From assembly GCF_036373705.1 (NCBI RefSeq), contig NC_089863.1, forward strand, positions 35,415,227 through 35,479,226: a DNA stretch of 64,000 nucleotides, given 5' to 3'. Position 1 is the stretch's first letter. Every line of letters starts with the position of its first letter. Shown piece by piece: positions 53,713 through 64,000 of the stretch. The notes beneath the pieces are model-generated. The model was not told where the DNA came from, made no database searches, and saw nothing but the letters and a program-made list of their open reading frames with translations. A program made the translations under genes and the position numbers. The stretch is from Amia ocellicauda. Taxonomy: Eukaryota > Chordata > Actinopteri > Amiiformes > Amiidae.

Positions 53713-54846
53713 TCACCTAAAGAATTATTAGGAACACCATACTAATACTGTGTTTGACCCCCTTTCGCCTTCAGAACTGCTTTAATTCTACGTGGCATTG
53801 ATTCAACAACGTGCTGAAAGCATTCTTTAGAAATGTTGGCCCATATTGATAGGATAGCATCTTGCAGTTGATGGAGATTTGTGGGATGCACATCCAGGGC
53901 ACGAAGCTCCCGTTCCACCACATCCCAAAGATGCTCTATTGGGTTGAGATCTGGTGACTGTGGGGGCCAGTTTAGTACAGTGAACTCATTGTCATGTTCA
54001 AGAAACCAATTTGAAATGATTCGACCTTTGTGACATGGTGCATTATCCTGCTGGAAGTAGCCATCAGAGGATGGGTACATGGTGGTCAAAAAGGGATGGA
54101 CATGGTCAGAAACAATGCTCAGGTAGGCCGTAGCATTTAAACGATGCCCAATTGGCACTAAGGGGCCTAAAGTGTGCCAAGAAGACATCCCCCACACCAT
54201 TACACCACCATCACCAGCCTGCACAGTGGTAACAAGACATGATGGATCCATGTTCTCATTCTGTTTACGCCAAATTCTGACTCTACCATCTGAATGTCTC
54301 ACCTCTTTTTCCTATTTGTAGTGGAGATGAGTGGTACCCAGTGGGGTCTTCTGCTGTTGTAGCCCATCCGCCTCAAGGTTGTACGTGTTGTGGCATCACA
54401 AATGCTTTGCTGCATACCTCGGTTGTAGCGAGTGGTTATTTCAGTCAAAGTTGCTCTTCTATCAGCTTGAATCGAGTCGGCCCATTCTCCTCTGAGCTCT
54501 AGCATCAACAAGGCATTTTCGCCCACAGGACTGCCGCATACTGGATGTTTTTCCCTTTTCACACCATTCTTTGTAAACCCTAGAAATGGTTGTGCGTGAA
54601 AATCCCAGTAACTGAGCAGATTGTGAAATACTCAGACCGGCCCGTCTGGCACCAACAACCATGCCACGCTCAAAATTGCTTAAATCACCTTTCATTCCCA
54701 TTCAGACATTCAGTTTGGAGTTCAGGAGATTGTCTTGACCAGGACCACACCCCTAAATGCATTGAAGCAACTGCCATGTGATTGGTTGATTAGATAATTG
54801 CATTAATGAGAAATTGAACAGGTGTTCCTAATAATCCTTTAGGTGA
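53713..54846 (-). mobile_element. Tc1-like DNA transposon at the array edge
   Basis: Short inverted ends, CACCTAAAGAATTATTAGGA at the left and the complement of CACCTAAAGGATTATTAGGA at the right, enclose one transposase gene. The left flank is 5S spacer and the right flank is a TATG run with a LINE tail. The original target is therefore not restored across it, and the array border coincides with this element. Confidence 0.85.
53742..54701 (-). pseudogene. Tc1-type transposase (frameshifted)
   Basis: The start at 54,701 gives MGMKGDLSNFERGMVVGARR and a helix-turn-helix (ISQSAQLLGFSRTTISRVYK). A second frame (54,562-54,299) carries the linker (TTRTTLRRMGYNSRRPHWVP). The third (54,302-53,742) carries the catalytic part: GGVMVWG, YFQQDNAPCHKGRIISNWF (second Asp) and [18 protein letters not shown] (Glu), ending KAKGGQTQY. 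Total length, about 320 residues, is normal for Tc1-type enzymes. Two frame breaks (about 54,540 and 54,300) inactivate it, but little else has decayed, so it is fairly young. Confidence 0.9.
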
Positions 54847-54938
54847 GTGTATATGTATGTATGTGTATGTATGTCCAATTGCTTTGACAATACAAATGAA
54901 ATTAATTGAGAGAGAGAGAGAGAGAGGGAGGGAGGGAG
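54847..54938 (+). repeat. (TATG)n, LINE tail and (GA)n
   Basis: GTCCAATTGCTTTGACAATA at about 54,873 is followed by a GA/GGGA run that ends where the next LINE begins. Confidence 0.85.
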
Positions 54939-55228
54939 GAATATGAGCTCCTAAAAAACATTTGTTTTTATACACAAGCGGATTTAATTTGTGATTTACA
55001 AATGAATATATAGCACTATAAACATACACAGAAGACATGGAATAGAAATTCAGAAGAAAAAGTATTCAAAAAATAATAATTTTAAGAGAAACACAAAAAG
55101 AAGAAAGCAGAGAGACAGTTCAGGAAGAAAAGTCAGAAAAGAAAAGCTGAAGACAAGAATTGGAGGTAAGAGACAAATAATTAAACAAAAAAATATGTAT
55201 TAATAAAATAAATAAGCATTCTCAGTAG

Positions 55229-57102
55229 TTGACTCAGCCAATGAAAATGCAGAGCTCCGATTTGAATAGAGTGACAGTAGGAGAGAGCCCAACTGCCACT
55301 GAGACTGATACAAATCTATCGAACAGCAGTCTGACTGCAGAGCTGCCTTTTGAAATCCGATACCCTGAAGACATTCGCTCTGCACAGGCTAAGAAGGACT
55401 ACAAACAAGCTGTGATGAGAGCATCTCCTGAGACCCTCATCCTAGACTACACCGGTAAAGGAGAAAACAGGGTCAAGAACAATCTACTGTTCTACACCGC
55501 CTTTCACAAAACCCTGTGCCAGACATACCCCAATAACAACAAGAGGGGCATTAGCAGAGGCAGGCAGATCTCAGTGCTGGTAGAGAAAGACACAGACAGT
55601 GTGATGCTCACTTTTAATGTATACCACAACGGGACCATCATGGTGCAGGGCAGCGAGAGCAGCCTGGACCAATTAGCTCTCGGCTTCCACACCTCAAAGC
55701 AGCAGACTGAGGTAGAGAAACAAGAGCCAGAGCCGGCCACCCTGCAGTCTGCCCCCAGCCACACGGAGCCAGACAGTGCCCCATCTCCCACAGACTGCCC
55801 CCCTGTCTCCCCAAAACTCTCCAGCAACATTAAAACACTAAAGGAATGCCTATCAGTGCTGGAGCTGGAGTTTGCGGAGTTCAGGGAGCAGACCTTGAGC
55901 ACCCTGGCCCAGACCTCTTTGTGCGATCAGCTCCGGGATGAGATGCACAGACTAAAGATGCAGCACAAGGCTGAGATCCATGAGCTGAGAGCAGCAGTGA
56001 GAGACCTGGAGGAGCAGAGCCAAACCCTGAGGACGGAGCTGCGCAGAGCGAGGGAGGAGCTGACCAGGACACCCCAGCACAGCCAGCTAAGGAGCCTGCA
56101 GAGCCAGCTGGAGGAGCTAAGAGAGGAGCTACACATCACTGGAGCACAGAGACTGCACTGCACTGACCCCACAACACCTCCAACCCCTGACGCACCCACT
56201 GATCCACCCACACTCCCCACCACTCCTGACACACCCACTATCACCAGACCTGCCACTAATACACAACCCCCTGAAATGCCACTCCCCCAAAACACACCCG
56301 CTGCCCCCACCACTCCCGACGCAAACCCGGAGTGGCAGGTCAACGCAGAGGTGGTCATTCTGAGCGAATCCAATGGGAAGTTCCTGCTGAGAGGCGCCTC
56401 TTCCCTGGGCGAAAAGTGAAAAAGCTTTGGTGCTCCACAGCACAGAGAGCCCTGGAGCTGCTCTCCAAGAGGAGGCTTTGCCAAGTCAAACACATCCTCA
56501 TCCACACCGGCACTAACGACCTGAGTGCCCGCAGGGGCGATGTGGCCTCAGCCCTGAGACAGGTAGCAACGAAAGCCACAGAGGAATTCCCAACTGCCAA
56601 AATTTCCATCTCCACACTGCTGCCCCGCACAGACGTGCCCCTGCACATCATCCAGGCCATCAACGCAGAAGTGTCCCGAAGATGTGCCCTCCTCCCCAAC
56701 GTCCACCTGGCACACCACTGAGACATCCAGCCACATCACCTGTATGACCACGTCCACCTCAACAAGACGGGTGTGAGGATCATCTCAAAGGTCCTCAAGG
56801 ACACAACCCTGGGCCGAAACCCCACACACCCCCACCTCGAGACCAGGAGCAAACCCCCCAGCCCCCGGCCACATCCCCAGCCACCGGCTCCACCCCAGCC
56901 CCAGCCCCTGAGACCCCGCGGCCCCATTCCCCACCCCCCCATCCCCAGAGGGCCCGTCCAGCACAGCAGAGCGGACAGCCGGGGACCAGCACAGCCACAC
57001 AGCCACGCAGCAGCGGCTTCCAGAGCCTGGAGGCCCGATGCTGCCCAGCTGGCCCAGATAAGGCAACTCCTCAGTGTCATCTGTACCACACTGCTGAGTT
57101 AA
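55229..57102 (+). pseudogene. LINE ORF1 protein (coiled coil plus SGNH esterase), copy 3
   Basis: From ATG 55,229 the frame runs 396 codons, with a coiled coil at about residues 200-305 and a Pro/Thr-rich linker at about 309-365. Block I is VVILSESNGKFL near 375. A one-base loss near 56,385 shifts the frame. The next frame holds HILIHTGTNDLSARRGD (block with G-N-D). A TGA at 56,719-56,721 is followed in the same frame by LYDHVHLNKTGVR, the D..H block that completes the catalytic set, and a proline-rich end to 57,102. The start was chosen because all three copies share it after a conserved leader. Confidence 0.8.
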
Positions 57103-57313
57103 CTGAGCCTCAACACACATATATATGGTTGTGGAGATGGAGAGTAAGAAAAAATGTGATTTAATTATTCTGATATTTTGATGCAAAGATAAAATCTTTG
57201 AGTGATTATTATGTATATCCATATATAATTATTAATAGTAATATAATATCAGTTGTAGACCACAAATTAAACTTTCTTATGTAGAAGAGACAAGTATAAT
57301 AAAATATATTAAC

Positions 57314-60300
57314 ATGTCCTTTAAAATAAGCAGTTGGAATATGCAGGGTTTACGCTCCTCAACTTTTGGAATGAAGAGCACAGGCCCTGAACTGATCAAC
57401 ACTGTAAATAGTTCAGATGTTTTCATTCTTGTAGAGACTTGGTGCTGTGCAGATATGTCTATACACTGGATGGATACAATGGATACAGGGAGCTGATTGT
57501 GCCCTCCTATAAAAAACCCAAAGTCAGGTGTGGCAGGGCCTCGTGGGGGATTATCGTGTGGTACAGGGAGGAGCTCCGAGCAGCCCTATGCCCAGTACAG
57601 AGAGGAGACACACACCTGTGGATGAAAATCAGAAAAGACACCCTACAAAATAACACAGATATATACCTATGTGCAATTTATATGCCACCCGCAGACTCCC
57701 CCTACTATAATGAGGAAGGCTTTCATGAGCTTCAAAACGAAATCTGCCACTTCCAGACCCTGGGCTCTGTACTGCTGTGTGGCGATCTCAATGCCAGGAC
57801 TGGCAGAGAGATGGACTACATCAATACAGAGGGGAACACACACCTGTTCGGAGACTCCCCGCTGTGCCACACACACACCTCCACACTGACACAGCCACGA
57901 CAGCGTGGTAAACAAGAGCAGGAAGCAGGTAGTGCGCCTATGTAAAAGCCTGGGTCTATATATCATCAATGGCAGGACCAGGGGGTACTCTCTGGGGAGA
58001 TTCACATACTGCTCGGCTCTGGGCAGCAGTGTGGTGGACTACGCCATAACTGACCTGGACCCACAAGCCAACAATGCGTTTATAGTCAGACAACAATCTC
58101 CACTATCAGACCACAGCCAAATAACACTTTACCTAAAAAGATCAGCGCAGCCACAAGTCAGAGCCAAACTTCCCACAAAACTGGTCTCCCTGCCACCCAG
58201 TTAGAGATGGTCAGAGCCCAGCACAGAGAACTACACAAGAGCCCTGAATAGTGATGAGATTGAAAACATGTTAGACAGATATCAATCCTCACACTATCAA
58301 ATAAACCAAAACGGAATAAACTCAGCCACCAAAACACTGAATGAAATATTTGAGAGACTGGCTTTAAAATCAAACATTAAAACAATTAAAAACCAAAATA
58401 TGAAATCGTCTAAAAGAAAAAAAGAACAGTGGTGTGACCAGGAGTGTGAAACTTCTAGGAAACACCTGAGACATCTCTCCAACACTAAACACAGAGAGCC
58501 CGACAACCAGGAGGCTCGCCTCAGCTACTGCCAGGCCCTGCGGCACTACAAGCAACTCCTCAGTAAGAAAAAAGACCACTATATGGGCAGAATAAATACC
58601 CCAAAAACAAAAAATGAAATACCAATTCAAAATGGAGAAATCTGGAAAACACACTTTGAAAAATTTTACCAAAATGTTGAAAACAATCCAAAGCCAGAAC
58701 AGGTTAAAATATTAAAAAACCTAAATAAATTGGAAGAAATCATTAAGAATAACCAAAATCCCTTAGATAACCCATTTACAATACAGGAACTAAAACATCA
58801 ACTCAAAATCCTCAAACCCAGGAAAGCCAGCGGCCCCGACAGCATCAGCCCTGAGATGCTGAAGCACAGCAGCCCGCAGCTGCAGGAGGCTCTGCTCAAA
58901 CTCTTTAACCTGGTGCTGAGAGCCGGGTGTTTCCCTGAGGTCGGGAATCAAGGATTGATCACCCCGATTTTTAAAAGTGGAGACAAATTAGACCCCAATA
59001 ACTACTGGGGCAGCTGTGTGAGAAGTAACCTGGGGAAGGTGTTCTGCAGTATCATCAACGCCCAGATACTGGCCTTCCTTACCAAGCACAGTGTCCTGAA
59101 TAAGAGTCAGATTGGCTTCCTACCAAAACACAGCACAACCGATCATATTTACACTCTACACACCCTCATAAATAAATATACCCAAAACAATAAAGGAAAA
59201 ATATTTGCCTGTTTTGTAGACTTTAGAAAGGCATTTGACTCAATCTGGCACAAGGGATTATTTTATAAACTTCTACAGAGTGGTGTAGGGGGTAAAGTTT
59301 ATGACATCATTAAATCAATGTATTCTGAAAACAAATGCGGAGTTCAAATTGGCAACTCAAGAACAGAGTTCTTCACTCAGGGGCGGGGAGTGAGACAGGG
59401 CTGCAGTCTGAGTCCAACACTGTTCAACATCTACATCATCGAGTTGGCCACAGTGTTGGAGCAGTCTGACGCCCGCAGCCTAACTCTCCATGACACAGAG
59501 ATCAAGTTCCTGCTCTATGCAGACGACCTGGTGCTGCTGTCGCCCACAGAGCAGGGGCTTCAGCAGAACCTGGCGCTGCTAGAGCAGTACTGTCAGAAAT
59601 GGGCCCTGGCAGTCAATCTGGACAAGACCAGAGTTATGGTTTTCCAGAAAAAAGCCCCATCTCAGGGAAACAGGTACCGCTTCACTCTGGGCAGCACTGG
59701 ATTAGAGCACTGCACCAGATACAACTACCTTGGCCTGACCATCAGTGCGTCAGGGAGCTTCAGCCTGGCTATAAACGCATTAAAAGACAAGGCACGCCGG
59801 GCATTTTATGCCATAAAGACACAATTTGGGAAAACAACAATACCAATAACTATTTGGATTAAAATATTAAACTCCATCATCCAACCAATCCTGCTATATG
59901 GGAGCGAAGTGTGGGGTCCCCTCATGAACCTCAATAACAACAATTGGGACAAAAGCCCCATGGAAATATTCCACCTAGAATTTAATAAAAACATCTTACA
60001 CGTACACAGTAACGCCCCCACGGCTCTGAGGCTCACAGAGCCCGAACACACAATGACCAAAACAACAACAATTGGGAAAATTGACATGTACCTGAAAAGC
60101 AAATACACAAAAGATTAGAGACACGAATTAGAATTACAAAACAAATTGGAATGCTACCGGGCCCTGAATAGAAACATTACATTGGCTGAATACTTAAAAA
60201 TCCAAAATATAAAAGAGAGACAAAATCTAACTAAATACAGGCTCAGTGACCACAGCCTCGCCATTGAAAAAGGCCGCTACAGAAAATTCTGGGTTGCCAG

Positions 60301-60547
60301 AGAAGAGCGGCTGTGCAGCTAGTGTGACCTAGGGGAGGTCGAAACACAGGCGCATTTCCTGCTGTCCTGCCCTAAATACACAAAAATCAGGGAGACATAC
60401 TTTAAAATATTAAAAATGCATATCCCTGAGTTCAGCATGATCCCCGATTGCTGCAAACTCCCCGTCCTGCTGGGAGAGGAGGAGCGCACTGCCTTCTTAG
60501 CAGCGCAATATGTATCCACCTGCCACAGCCTGCGAGACAGTGTGTAG
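57314..60547 (+). pseudogene. LINE ORF2: endonuclease and reverse transcriptase
   Basis: ATG 57,314 starts an AP-type endonuclease with SSWNMQGL, LVETWC, LLCGDLNARTG and LSDHSQITL, spread over three frames (breaks near 57,490, 57,900 and 58,205). A long frame, 58,268-60,118, holds PRKASGPDSISPEMLKH, GFLPKHSTTDHIYTLH, FVDFRKAFDSIWHKGLF, RGVRQGCSLSPTLFNIYI and FLLYADDLVLLSP (catalytic Y-A-D-D). After TAG at 60,116 the C-terminus continues in frame. A second TAG near 60,319 lies inside the knuckle, and the frame ends at AAQYVSTCHSLRDSV. The endonuclease nicks the target and the RT primes from it. Confidence 0.85.
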
Positions 60548-60804
60548 ACACCAGCCTGTGGCACTCCATTTGCAAAACAAAATAAAAACAGTGATTTTTC
60601 TGATGTCATGACACAAATTTTGATACAAACAACAAATATGGTTTATATCCTACTTAATTTTATTTCAATGTGTACTATATTTGTTCCACTGAATCTTGTA
60701 TTGCAATGTTTTGTCTTGATTGATAGAACATTTGTATCTGCTTTGGCAATATTGTGATAGATCATGCCAATAAAGCACCTTTGAATTGAATTGAAATGAA
60801 TTGA

Positions 60805-60817
60805 CAGACAGACAGAC

Positions 60818-60859
<42 letters not shown>

Positions 60860-60860
60860 C
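60805..60860. repeat. (GACA)n and (CA)n run
   Basis: The microsatellite directly follows the LINE tail and leads into the GCCA repeats of the next LTE. Confidence 0.9.
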
Positions 60861-61481
60861 CAGCCAGCCAGCCAGCCAGCCAGCTCAGCGATGACATCAC
60901 AAGCCTCTCTCAGCTGACTGCTTTGACATCACAGAGCACGTACATTCCGTTGCTTGCCGTCTGTCAACCACTCAGTCACTGCCAGCCAGACTGGCTGGCT
61001 GGCTGGATGGGGGGGCTGCTTGCTGCTGCTGTGTACCTTAGCAAGCTTATTTGCTTGACCGGCCTTCCTACTCCTCTGCCCACATGCCCACCTATGCCCG
61101 ATCTGCTGTTCACCTGGATCACAGCTCCGCCCCAACAAGGCAGAGCCCCCCAAGAATGGTACAAACTCACCCACGTTCCCCTCCACAGAAAGCTTTAGCC
61201 CAAAATAAGGGACACATTCTGCCCAATTTGTCAGCGCCAACCACAGCCTGAGGGACACAGTGACACACGAGCACCGGCTGTAAATATAATGTAAATACTC
61301 GTTTGTAATGCATGTCATTGTATTTCAAAAAAGGAATCTGGAAATGGTATACCTATTTTCTTTATTTGTATGTATTAAAGATCACATTTTATTACATTTT
61401 CTTTTTCTGTACTTCATTACATCTTATTGTGATTCATAATTCTATTATTTATTTTCCGTGTATATGTATGTATGTATGTAT
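60861..61481 (+). mobile_element. LTE copy 5 (short form)
   Basis: A plus-strand LTE with the complete head (GCCAGCCAG..., GACATCACAAGCC), the LINE-derived part with the same 98-bp loss as copy 3, and a 3' UTR ending in TATG repeats at the gypsy LTR. It is the inverted twin of 37,518-38,140. Confidence 0.65.
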
Positions 61482-61971
61482 TGTGACAAACCAAGGGGCA
61501 GGGTCATACATGGCAGATATGTCAGGCCAGGTCTGCTGCAAGGTGTGTACTCTAGGGTAGAATACCGACCCTAGGCAACTACACTCCCCAGAAACCCTCA
61601 GGCAGCCATTCTAGCACCTAATGTGGTCACTTGGTGTTACTTCCTCAATTATTCACCAGGTATATAAGGCGGGCCTGAGAGAGAGAGAAGTGAGAGACAA
61701 TAGGGTGAGTTATCTGGAAAACAGAGGTAGCTCATAAGGAGAAAGCCAAGACTTATTTATTCCAGACTTTGTTTAAAATAGAATGATTATGTAAGATTAG
61801 TTACAACTCCAGTGTGAGTTAGGTTTTGTTTTCAGATTTGTTTTGTTTGAAGTAAACATACAGGCACAGCCCTGTATTTGCAACCTCCTCCCTGGGTCAT
61901 GACTGGTTTTTACTCCTAAGAAGATCACAGAGAAGACCCGCACATGTGTACAGCCAAGGCGTTTTGTCACA
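61482..61971 (+). mobile_element. Gypsy 5' LTR, second copy
   Basis: 490 bp with TGTGACAAACC and CGTTTTGTCACA ends and a TATATAAGGCGGG box, equal in length to the LTR at 37,028-37,517. Confidence 0.85.
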
Positions 61972-62082
61972 TTTGGTGTAGAATGCGGGCAGCACCTCAT
62001 GAAACCCAGACTGGCTGAGTGAATTTTTTTATCCAAAAAAAAAAAACTACAGGCTGTAATAGCCCAACAGGAAGCGACCAGG

Positions 62083-62800
62083 GTGCAGCAGGTGGCTCAC
62101 CAGGATGCTATGCGGATGCATCAGGAAGCACTGCAGGTCCAGCATGATACAAATAAAATGTTTAGAGAAGAGCAGGAAAAGGTGACTAAAGAGCTGAAAG
62201 AGAGTGTTGAAGCACTTGCAACCAGGATTGGGCCACAGGGGGCTGCAACCCATTCCACTCCCCGCACCAATCACTTTCTGCAGAAAATGACAAAACAGGA
62301 CGATGTTGAGGCCTTCCTTATGACCTTTGAGAGGACAGCAGAGAGAGGGATGGCCAAAAGATTCCTGGGCAGGGCTTGTGGCACCTTATCTGGCAGGGGA
62401 TGCACAGAAAGCGTACTTTGATCTGGAGCTGAAGGACGCCCAGGACTATGATAAATTGAAAGCGGAGATAATGACCCGATTGGGCGTGACCACCGCAGTG
62501 AGGGCACATCGGTTTCAGCAGTGGGCCTACCAACCAGGACAACCAATCCGAACGCAGATGTTTGATCTGATCCATCTGGCCAGGAAATGGCTACAGCCAG
62601 AGGTCCATTCATCAGCCGAGGTGGTGGAGGCCATAGTCCTTGACAACTACCAACGCTGTTTGCCCAAGGACGTTCGACGCTGGGTTGGCCAGAATGAGGT
62701 GCTGTCCGCTGACACCTTGGTGGCCATTGTAGAGCGGTTCTATACAGCCGGAGCAGCAGAGCATGTACCGGAGGTTAAAAACTCGTTCCCCAGGCCATGA
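62083..62800 (+). pseudogene. Gypsy gag, second copy (fossil)
   Basis: It has the same coiled N-terminal region and helical capsid-like region (VLDNYQRCLPKDVRRWVG) as the copy at 36,199-36,916, with almost no differences. Confidence 0.75.
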
Positions 62801-62821
62801 CGAACCAGCGGACCGGGTAAG

Positions 62822-63523
62822 ATGGTTCCAAAGTACTCTGGGAAACATGACGCGCTGGATTGGAAGAAAAGAGCAAGACTGGGGGGGGCAAAGGTGGGGC
62901 CTAAAGCCGAGACTAAGGGTTATAGGGGGTCACCATCACAACCAATTGTCTGCTACAATTGTGACAAAGTAGGACATATTGCGGCCCACTGCCCAGGTAG
63001 AGAGGAACCAATGCAATGTAATGTGTGTGATATGGGGAAAGAGAAACCGGTATTTTATGCCTGCCCTGTTGGGACGGATGTTTTCATAGGCGGAGTACCT
63101 AATCCAAAACACATGTGTTCAGTGATAGTCGATGAGAAAGAAGTGGCTGCTCTACTCGACTCTGGCAGTATGGTTACACTGGTCACAGAAAAATTAGTAG
63201 CGACCAACAAGCTGGATAGACATCAGGAGCTCAGTATCACATGCACACATGGTGACACACGCCCCTATCCCACAGCCCTTGTAAACATACAGACAGAGGC
63301 CGGGAAACTAGATTACGAAGTCGGTGTGGTACCCAACATGCCATATGATGTGATACTGGGACGATATTTTCCTAATTTTGGAAAACTAGATAGAAAACAT
63401 AGTAAATTGGAAATGCACACTGAAAACTGTAAGCCAGAAGTTGCCTCGATCCCACAACTAGAGCTAAAAGTAGACCTGGTTCCAGTTGAGTCGACAGTGA
63501 AGGTTTTGGTTGGGGAAAATTAA
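62822..63523 (+). CDS. Gypsy nucleocapsid-protease frame, second copy (fossil)
   Basis: A 233-codon frame with CYNCDKVGHIAAHCPG and AALLDSGSMVTLV. It differs from the first copy at only a few residues (for example ALDWKK against ALGWKK). Confidence 0.85.
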   Translation: MVPKYSGKHDALDWKKRARLGGAKVGPKAETKGYRGSPSQPIVCYNCDKVGHIAAHCPGREEPMQCNVCDMGKEKPVFYACPVGTDVFIGGVPNPKHMCSVIVDEKEVAALLDSGSMVTLVTEKLVATNKLDRHQELSITCTHGDTRPYPTALVNIQTEAGKLDYEVGVVPNMPYDVILGRYFPNFGKLDRKHSKLEMHTENCKPEVASIPQLELKVDLVPVESTVKVLVGEN

Positions 63524-63540
63524 ACTGAAAACATAGGGGT

Positions 63541-64000
63541 GGAATGTAGTGACGTAGATGACCCTATGGAGGGTGAGGAACCCAGCACTAGCAGGGTGGG
63601 TGAGAATCCATTCATAGAGACCCCTGAAGCTGACAATGTAGAAGTGTCAGTGTTAGAGGGACTCCCCACTGATTTTGGCAGCGCACAGGTGCGAGATCTC
63701 ACTCTACACTATGCTAAAGAAAATGTGAAGGTAGTAAATGGGACCCCTATGACTACTGCAGACCCGCCAACAGCTTATCCTTATTTTATGGTAAAAAATG
63801 ACCTATTGTACCGTGTAAATAAGATAGGGGTGGACATTGTGGAGCAATTGCTAGTTCCCACCCCATTCAGACGAACAGTTCTCAATCTGGCACATGGGCA
63901 TATCCTGGGGGGACATCTGGGGATGGACAAAACCAAGGATAGACTCCTGAGGAGGTTTTACTGGCCAGGCGTACATGCAGACGTGACAGAACATTGTAGC
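63541..64000 (+). CDS. Gypsy Pol N-terminus, second copy, runs off the window
   Basis: The frame ECSDVDDPMEGEEPSTSRVG continues open to the last base, reaching the integrase zinc finger. It matches the first third of the 856-codon frame on the other strand at 35.46 kb. The remainder lies outside the window. Confidence 0.8.

Larger units (their letters stand above)
54939..60804 (+). mobile_element. Esterase-ORF1 LINE, near full length
   Basis: The order is a 5' leader of about 290 bp, ORF1 (55,229-57,102), ORF2 (57,314-60,547), a 3' UTR and the tail AATAAAGCACCTTTGAATTG ending at about 60,804. ORF1 has a coiled coil and SGNH esterase. ORF2 has an AP endonuclease, RT and C-terminal knuckle. 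The RT wording (FVDFRKAFDSIWHKGLF, GVRQGCSLSPTLFNIYI) points to the I/Nimb or a related clade rather than CR1. Clade assignment is tentative. Several stops and frameshifts make it inactive. Confidence 0.85.
61482..64000 (+). mobile_element. Ty3/gypsy Gmr1-like element, second copy, cut by window end
   Basis: LTR 61,482-61,971, gag 62,083-62,800, a nucleocapsid-protease frame 62,822-63,523, then the beginning of pol up to the integrase zinc finger (ADVTEHC) at the window end. It is nearly identical to the minus-strand element at 32.4-37.5 kb and shares its flanking LTE. About one interruption is visible in the part present. Confidence 0.85.

Noticed and set aside
56773-57102. Separate proline-rich protein of 109 codons
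   Set aside because: It is the C-terminal continuation of LINE ORF1 after the shared TGA, not an independent gene.
60923-61198. 91-codon frame MTSQSTYIPLLAV... in the LTE head, repeated in other copies
   Set aside because: Repeated only because the element is repeated. Low complexity at the ends, not preserved in all copies, no recognisable domain.

Overview
The window looks like repeat-rich nuclear DNA of a ray-finned fish. The evidence is the mix of families: CR1-type LINEs with a TTCTTATG tail, an esterase-ORF1 LINE ending in TTGAA repeats, fish-type Tc1 transposons, a Gmr1-type gypsy element with integrase before reverse transcriptase, fish SINE tails, and a vertebrate 5S rDNA array. The CR1 tail style fits an early-branching lineage (gar, bowfin, sturgeon or tarpon), but that is a weak guess. 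I found no intact host protein gene. The only host-like coding traces are two exon-sized fragments at 16,534-16,699 and 28,108-28,273.

Layout. 0-8.7 kb: a SINE tail, an LTR-like piece, a CR1 fragment, a 3'-truncated esterase LINE on the minus strand, a short LINE-tailed element (called LTE here), an LTR fragment (LTR-B), and a larger CR1 copy. 8.7-10.4 kb: an internally deleted esterase LINE. 11.7-15.1 kb: an old retrovirus fossil on the minus strand, abutted by a Tc1 transposon at 15.1-16.5 kb. 17-21 kb: Tc1 scraps, a Tc1/mariner element of IS630-like type, and a solo LTR inside it. 21.6-24.3 kb: an inverted copy of 4.74-7.29 kb. 26.0-26.9 kb: a gag-like fossil. 29.4-32.4 kb: a second copy of the truncated LINE + LTE + LTR-B block. 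32.4-37.5 kb: a gypsy element, minus strand. 37.5-41.9 kb: more LTE and LTR-B units and a 1.8 kb LTR-like element.

41.9-53.7 kb is the centrepiece: a tandem array of 35 5S rRNA units, all transcribed from the minus strand, about 336 bp per unit, with clear multi-unit (higher-order) duplications. Its sequence departs from the usual vertebrate 5S rRNA inside the internal promoter, so it may be a minor or oocyte-type array, partly pseudogenised. It is bounded by a truncated LTE on the left and a Tc1-like transposon on the right. 54.9-60.8 kb holds the only near-full-length esterase LINE. 60.9-64 kb holds an LTE and the start of a second gypsy element, an inverted near-copy of the block at 35-38.1 kb, cut by the window end.

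How the parts relate: LINEs, LTEs and LTR-B pieces are chained head to tail, each new 5' end lying just after the (GA)n/(CA)n run that follows another element's tail. Microsatellites also mark the ends of the segmental duplications. Many long open frames here (in the 5S array, microsatellites and LINE antisense strands) are not genes.
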